Of a stretch of DNA of 64,000 nucleotides, positions 60,528 through 64,000 are shown piece by piece (the first letter of the stretch is position 1; each line of letters starts with the position of its first letter). This DNA is from Brevundimonas sp. UBA7664 (GTDB lineage: Bacteria > Pseudomonadota > Alphaproteobacteria > Caulobacterales > Caulobacteraceae): positions 15,675 to 79,674 of the forward strand of contig NZ_DLHQ01000064.1 in the NCBI RefSeq assembly GCF_002483305.1, read 5' to 3'. The notes under the pieces are model-generated. The model worked only from the letters and a program-made list of their open reading frames with translations. It ran no database searches and was not told the origin of the DNA. The translations under genes were made by a program, and so were the position numbers.

Positions 60528-62615
60528 TCACGCCTGCGGTGCGGGATCGTTGACGGGCGGCAGGGGCGCGATGACCACGTCGCCGACGGGGGCGGTGATG
60601 ACGTAGTCCGGCGCGACCGGCGGCTGGGCGCGCATATAGTCGCGCAGCATCTCGTCCAGGCTGGGTTCGACGCCGGGCGCATTGTCCAGCTGCTGCTGGC
60701 GCATATAGCCCCAGCGGTCAGCGGCGAGCGTCTGGGCGTCGGCCGGCGAGCGGATGATGGTCGGGCGGATGAAGACCATCAGATTGGTCCGCCCGCGCTG
60801 ACGGCTGGTCGAGCGGAACAGGCCGCCGACGAGGGGGATGTTGCTCAGTCCGGGCACCCGGTCGACCGACACCCGGTCGTTCTGGTCCAGCAGCCCGCCG
60901 GCCACGGCGATGTCGCCGTCATCGACCACCAGGGTGGTCTCCAGTTCGCGCTTGTTCAGCACCAGGTCGCTGGCCGAGTTGCTCAGGACGCCGTTGATGC
61001 TGGACACCTCCTGCCGCAGGAACAGGGTGATCGAGCCGCCGGCGTTGATCTGCGGCCGCACGATCAGCTTGACGCCGATGTCCTGGCGCTGGGTCGTGCG
61101 GAAGGGGTTGGAGTTGCCGTCCAGCAGGGTCTCGCCGGTCGTGATCGGCACCTCTTGACCGACGAGGATGGTGGCCTCCTCATTGTCCAGCGTCATCAGC
61201 GACGGGGTCTGGAGAAGGTTGGAGCCGTCGTCCGTCTTGGCCGCATTGATGATGAAGCCGAACAGGCCGTCGCCGATGCGTCCGCCGCCGCCGCCGACGA
61301 AGCCGTTGGCGCCCAGCAGGGTGTTCAGGGCGAGGTTCTGCAGCTGCTCGCGCAGCGGGTCGTCCTCGTCCAGTTGACCGGCCGCGGCCCCGCCCGCGAT
61401 GGGCGCCAGCGGCGCGGCGCTGTCGGACCAGTTGGTCAGGCCGACCGGATTGCCGTCCTCGCCCGCGAGCAGCCACTGCACGCCCAGTTCGCGAACGGCA
61501 TTGTCCGACAGCTCGACGACGATGGCCTCGATCAGCACCTGCTGGCGGCGCTGATCCAGCTGGCGAATGACCTCGGACAGCATCCGCTGGGTGTCGGCCG
61601 AGGCCGAGATGACCAGGGCGTTGGCCCCGGGGAAGCGGGCGATGGTGGCGCGCTGGCCCGGCGCGGGCGCGACGGGCGCCGCGATGGACGCAACGGCGCC
61701 GGCGGGCTCGGTCGAGCCGCCGCGCGCGGCGCCGGGCTCCGCATTGGCGCTGGCGGCCGTGACCTGCTGGCCGACGATCTGTTGCAGCACCGGCAGCAGG
61801 GCCTCGGCGTTGGCGTGCTGCAGGAAGATGACCTTGACGTCGTCGGCGGACTCCGCGCGTCGGTCGAGGTCCTCGACCAGCGGCCGGATGCGGGCCATGG
61901 CCGAGGGATCGCCGCGCAGGACGATGGAGTTCGAGCTCTCGACGGGAGTCACGGTGACCATCCCCTGCCCCGGCTGTCCGCCGGGCGGGGCGAGGACGGA
62001 CTGGAGCACCGCCGCGATCTCGCGCGCCGACGAGTTCTGCAGGGTGACCACCTCGAACCCGGTGCGGTCGACGTCGATGCGGCCGATCAGCGAGCGGATG
62101 CGGGCCAGGTTGTCGGCGAAGTCGGCGACGACCACGCTGTTGGCGCCGGGATTGGCCAGCACCTGCCCCTGGGCCCCGACCAGCGGCCGGATGGTCTCGG
62201 CGGCCGAGGCGGCGTCGATGTTGCGCAGCTGGAACACCTCGGTGGTGAAGCGCTCCGAACCGACCGTCGCCGGTCCCTGGGCCGCGCCCTGGGCCGGACT
62301 GATGCGGTAGGCGCCCGAGGCCGTCGGCGTCACCACCAGGCCGTTGGCGCGCAGGGTCGACAGGAAGACCTCGAACAGCTGGGCGCGGGTCAGCGCACGG
62401 TCGCTGGTCACCGTCACCGTCCCCGTCACCGCCGGATCGACGATGAAGGTGCGGCCGGTCGATCGGGCCACGTCCTGGATAAAGGCGCGGATGTCGGCGC
62501 CCTGGACGTTCAGGGTTTGACGCTCGGCGGACTGGGCCAGCGCCGGCGTCGCCGCCAACGGCCCCTGGGCGGCCAGGACGGCGGCGAGGACGGCCCCGAT
62601 GGCGCTGCGGTTCAT
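60528..62615 (-). CDS. gspD: Type II secretion secretin GspD
   Basis: 695 residues. Signal MNRSAIGAVLAAVLAAQGPL, cut near ALAQS. N0 domain (LNVQGADIRAFIQDVARSTG), three N domains, secretin core with PSLMTLDNEEATILVGQEVP, and VPGLSNIPLVGGLFRSTSRQ near the end. It forms the outer-membrane channel. A Gly-rich stretch (FVGGGGGRIGDG) lies in the core. Confidence 0.95.
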   Translation of the reverse strand: MNRSAIGAVLAAVLAAQGPLAATPALAQSAERQTLNVQGADIRAFIQDVARSTGRTFIVDPAVTGTVTVTSDRALTRAQLFEVFLSTLRANGLVVTPTASGAYRISPAQGAAQGPATVGSERFTTEVFQLRNIDAASAAETIRPLVGAQGQVLANPGANSVVVADFADNLARIRSLIGRIDVDRTGFEVVTLQNSSAREIAAVLQSVLAPPGGQPGQGMVTVTPVESSNSIVLRGDPSAMARIRPLVEDLDRRAESADDVKVIFLQHANAEALLPVLQQIVGQQVTAASANAEPGAARGGSTEPAGAVASIAAPVAPAPGQRATIARFPGANALVISASADTQRMLSEVIRQLDQRRQQVLIEAIVVELSDNAVRELGVQWLLAGEDGNPVGLTNWSDSAAPLAPIAGGAAAGQLDEDDPLREQLQNLALNTLLGANGFVGGGGGRIGDGLFGFIINAAKTDDGSNLLQTPSLMTLDNEEATILVGQEVPITTGETLLDGNSNPFRTTQRQDIGVKLIVRPQINAGGSITLFLRQEVSSINGVLSNSASDLVLNKRELETTLVVDDGDIAVAGGLLDQNDRVSVDRVPGLSNIPLVGGLFRSTSRQRGRTNLMVFIRPTIIRSPADAQTLAADRWGYMRQQQLDNAPGVEPSLDEMLRDYMRAQPPVAPDYVITAPVGDVVIAPLPPVNDPAPQA

Positions 62616-62620
62616 TCGCT

Positions 62621-63544
62621 TCAACGGCCTGTCCTTATGGTGGTGGTCTGCACGGCGCCGCCGCGTTCGAAGCGGATGTCGGCGCTCGTCGCGTTCGAGA
62701 GCTGGCCGCGCAGGCCGGCGATGCGATCGAGGCTGTCCAGCGCGGTTCCGTTGACGGCGAGGATGACGTCGCCGGTCTGGAGGCCCGCTGCCCTGAGGGC
62801 CGCGCCGTCGCCGGCGGCCGAGACGGTGAAGCCGTTGACGCGCAGACCCTGCATGCGCGGACGCAGCGAGGCCTGGGCCATCAGCCGGGCGGGATCGACG
62901 CGCGGGCCGCTGGCGGCGGCGGGCGCTGCAACGGCGGCAGAAGCTTCGGCCGGCGGACTGACCGTCTGCGGACCCGGCGGCGGCGGGGGCGGCGGCGCGG
63001 CGCCGACGGGCGTGTCGCTGAAGATCAGGCGGCTGACCGAACCGCCGCGCGAGAGGGTCACATGGTCCGGCCCGACCGATTGAAGGATCAGGCCCGGCTC
63101 GACTTCCTCGCCCACCCCGACCGACACCTGCCGGCCGTCGGCCAGGCCGATGATGGCCGAGCCGCCCCCGGCGCCGCCGGCGCGCACGCCGAACAGGCGC
63201 ATCTGGCTGCCGCCCGCAGCCGTGGCCTCGGCCATGCTGCTCAGGCCGCCGGTGCGGAAGAAGGCGTCGAAACGCTGGAAGACCGTGTAGTCGGCGGGGG
63301 TCGTTTCCGACGGGTTCGACGCCGTCGCGGCGACGGCGGGGCGCGGCTCGGCCACGATCCAGACCAGTCGGCCCAGCTGGATCGCCAGCATCAGGGCGAG
63401 GGCGATCTCGACCCCGGCCCGGACGCGGTCCGGACGCGCCGCCACGGCGTCCCGAACTCCACTGCTGAAACTGCGCAATGCGCCGATCACTATGGCGTGC
63501 CCCACGGAGCCCCGACGGCCCGGCGCATTCCGTAGACCAATCAT
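62621..63544 (-). CDS. gspC: Type II secretion protein GspC
   Basis: 307 residues. One membrane segment (EIALALMLAIQLGRLVWIV), an HR domain (RLFGVRAGGAGGGSAIIGLA, GEEVEPGLILQSVGPDHVTL), a Pro-rich linker and a C-terminal PDZ domain (LQTGDVILAVNGTALDSLDR). It connects GspD with the inner platform and substrates. It heads the leftward operon. Confidence 0.9.
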   Translation of the reverse strand: MIGLRNAPGRRGSVGHAIVIGALRSFSSGVRDAVAARPDRVRAGVEIALALMLAIQLGRLVWIVAEPRPAVAATASNPSETTPADYTVFQRFDAFFRTGGLSSMAEATAAGGSQMRLFGVRAGGAGGGSAIIGLADGRQVSVGVGEEVEPGLILQSVGPDHVTLSRGGSVSRLIFSDTPVGAAPPPPPPPGPQTVSPPAEASAAVAAPAAASGPRVDPARLMAQASLRPRMQGLRVNGFTVSAAGDGAALRAAGLQTGDVILAVNGTALDSLDRIAGLRGQLSNATSADIRFERGGAVQTTTIRTGR

Positions 63545-63642
63545 CCGGACCCGGCTTCACGGCCCCATGACGGCCCCGCGAACTTGCCGTGACGGTTGAG
63601 CCGGGTGCGGATCAACTGCCGCAAAACCGTCGTGCAGAAGGC

Positions 63643-63672
63643 CCGGGAGGCGAGCGGGCGCCCGCCTCCCGG
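63643..63672 (-). terminator. Terminator hairpin after the TonB-dependent receptor
   Basis: 10-bp perfect stem CCGGGAGGCG with complement and 10-base loop, 8 bp past the receptor stop. No U-tract. Confidence 0.6.
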
Positions 63673-63679
63673 AACCGTC

Positions 63680-64000
63680 CTAGAAGCGCGCCGTCAGGCT
63701 GACCGAGGCGCTGGAACCCAGTTCGTAGTTGTTGATCAGGATCTTGTTGCCCAGCTCCTGGAACTCGTCGAAATCGGTGTTCAGCAGGTTGCGGAGCTCC
63801 ACGGCCAGGCCGAGGTCCTGTCCGCCGTACTCGAAATCCTTGCGGAAGACGAAATCGACGAAGACGCCGGGATCCTGGATGTAATCCGGCTCGCGGTTGC
63901 CGGCGCCGCCCGCGCCCCGGGCGCTGACGCGCTCGCTGACGTAGTTGACGATGATCGTGGCCTGCGACCGCGCCGTGTCGTCTTCCCAGCCCAGTTGCAG
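63680..64000 (-). CDS. TonB-dependent receptor, C-terminal part
   Basis: The last 106 residues. They end GSSASVSLTARF with terminal Phe, as required for outer-membrane beta-barrels. Strand pattern VDFVFRKDFEYGGQDLGLAV, ELRNLLNTDFDEFQELG matches the last barrel strands of TonB receptors. The N-terminal plug lies outside the window. Substrate unknown. Confidence 0.85.
   Translation of the reverse strand: MQLGWEDDTARSQATIIVNYVSERVSARGAGGAGNREPDYIQDPGVFVDFVFRKDFEYGGQDLGLAVELRNLLNTDFDEFQELGNKILINNYELGSSASVSLTARF

Noticed and set aside
60504..63083. Rightward open frame of 859 codons opposite gspD and gspC
   Set aside because: Antisense to well-supported genes; Gln/Asp/His-rich composition without domains.

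Overview
The window is high-GC DNA of an alphaproteobacterium, most likely a Brevundimonas/Caulobacter relative (Caulobacterales). That is inferred from the GC content, a gspC-M order typical of the class, a TonB-dependent receptor beside the secretion operon, a CtrA-like site and ECF-type promoter motifs resembling Caulobacter SigF promoters. No 16S gene or other taxonomic marker lies in the window.

Positions 1 to about 43,000 are an integrated metal-resistance island. Its right border is at 42,973-43,017, where a 3' fragment of a tRNA-Val(CAC) gene (anticodon loop to CCA) lies next to a CP4-type tyrosine integrase and an AlpA-like regulator. The left border is outside the window. From left to right the island holds: small secreted Cys-rich and CzcI-like proteins; a universal stress gene flanked by two diverged ~325-bp repeats; a MerR-controlled operon with a MerT-like carrier and an ACR3/bile-acid-type permease; a DUF411 protein; a ZntA-type P1B-ATPase and a Zur/Fur-type regulator; an acyltransferase and an isoprenylcysteine-type methyltransferase; two DsbA-like proteins; an M23 peptidase; a large leftward czc cluster (czcI-like, czcC, czcB, czcA, DUF190, two CDF carriers, a P1B-4 ATPase, DUF305); and a pbr-like block with a short CDF carrier, an lspA pseudogene, a SAM methyltransferase, intact lspA, a MAPEG protein, a CadR/PbrR-type MerR protein, a lipoamide dehydrogenase and a cytochrome c-FTR1 fusion. 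The last part before the border is a defence/stabilisation segment with a Fic protein, a DUF6088 (AbiEi-like) antitoxin and HipBA.

Two regulatory layers can be read from the DNA. Four divergently placed promoters (zntA, short CDF, methyltransferase, lspA) share a MerR-type layout, with a TTGATC-like -35, exactly 19 bp of spacer and a CTC-AGT-ACT/GCT-GAG dyad, and probably form the regulon of the MerR protein at 31,455. Separately, all three CzcI-like genes and the acyltransferase have a GTAAC/GTTAC element 16 bp from a CG element just upstream of the start codon, which looks like one ECF sigma regulon whose sigma factor is not in the window.

Positions 43,000-64,000 are ordinary chromosome: two small membrane proteins, a DEAD-box helicase with a KKPW-repeat tail, an orphan UgpC/MalK-type ATPase, alanine racemase, an acyl-CoA dehydrogenase, an SCP2 protein, several small secreted or membrane proteins, a complete leftward type II secretion operon gspC-gspM, and the end of a TonB-dependent receptor.
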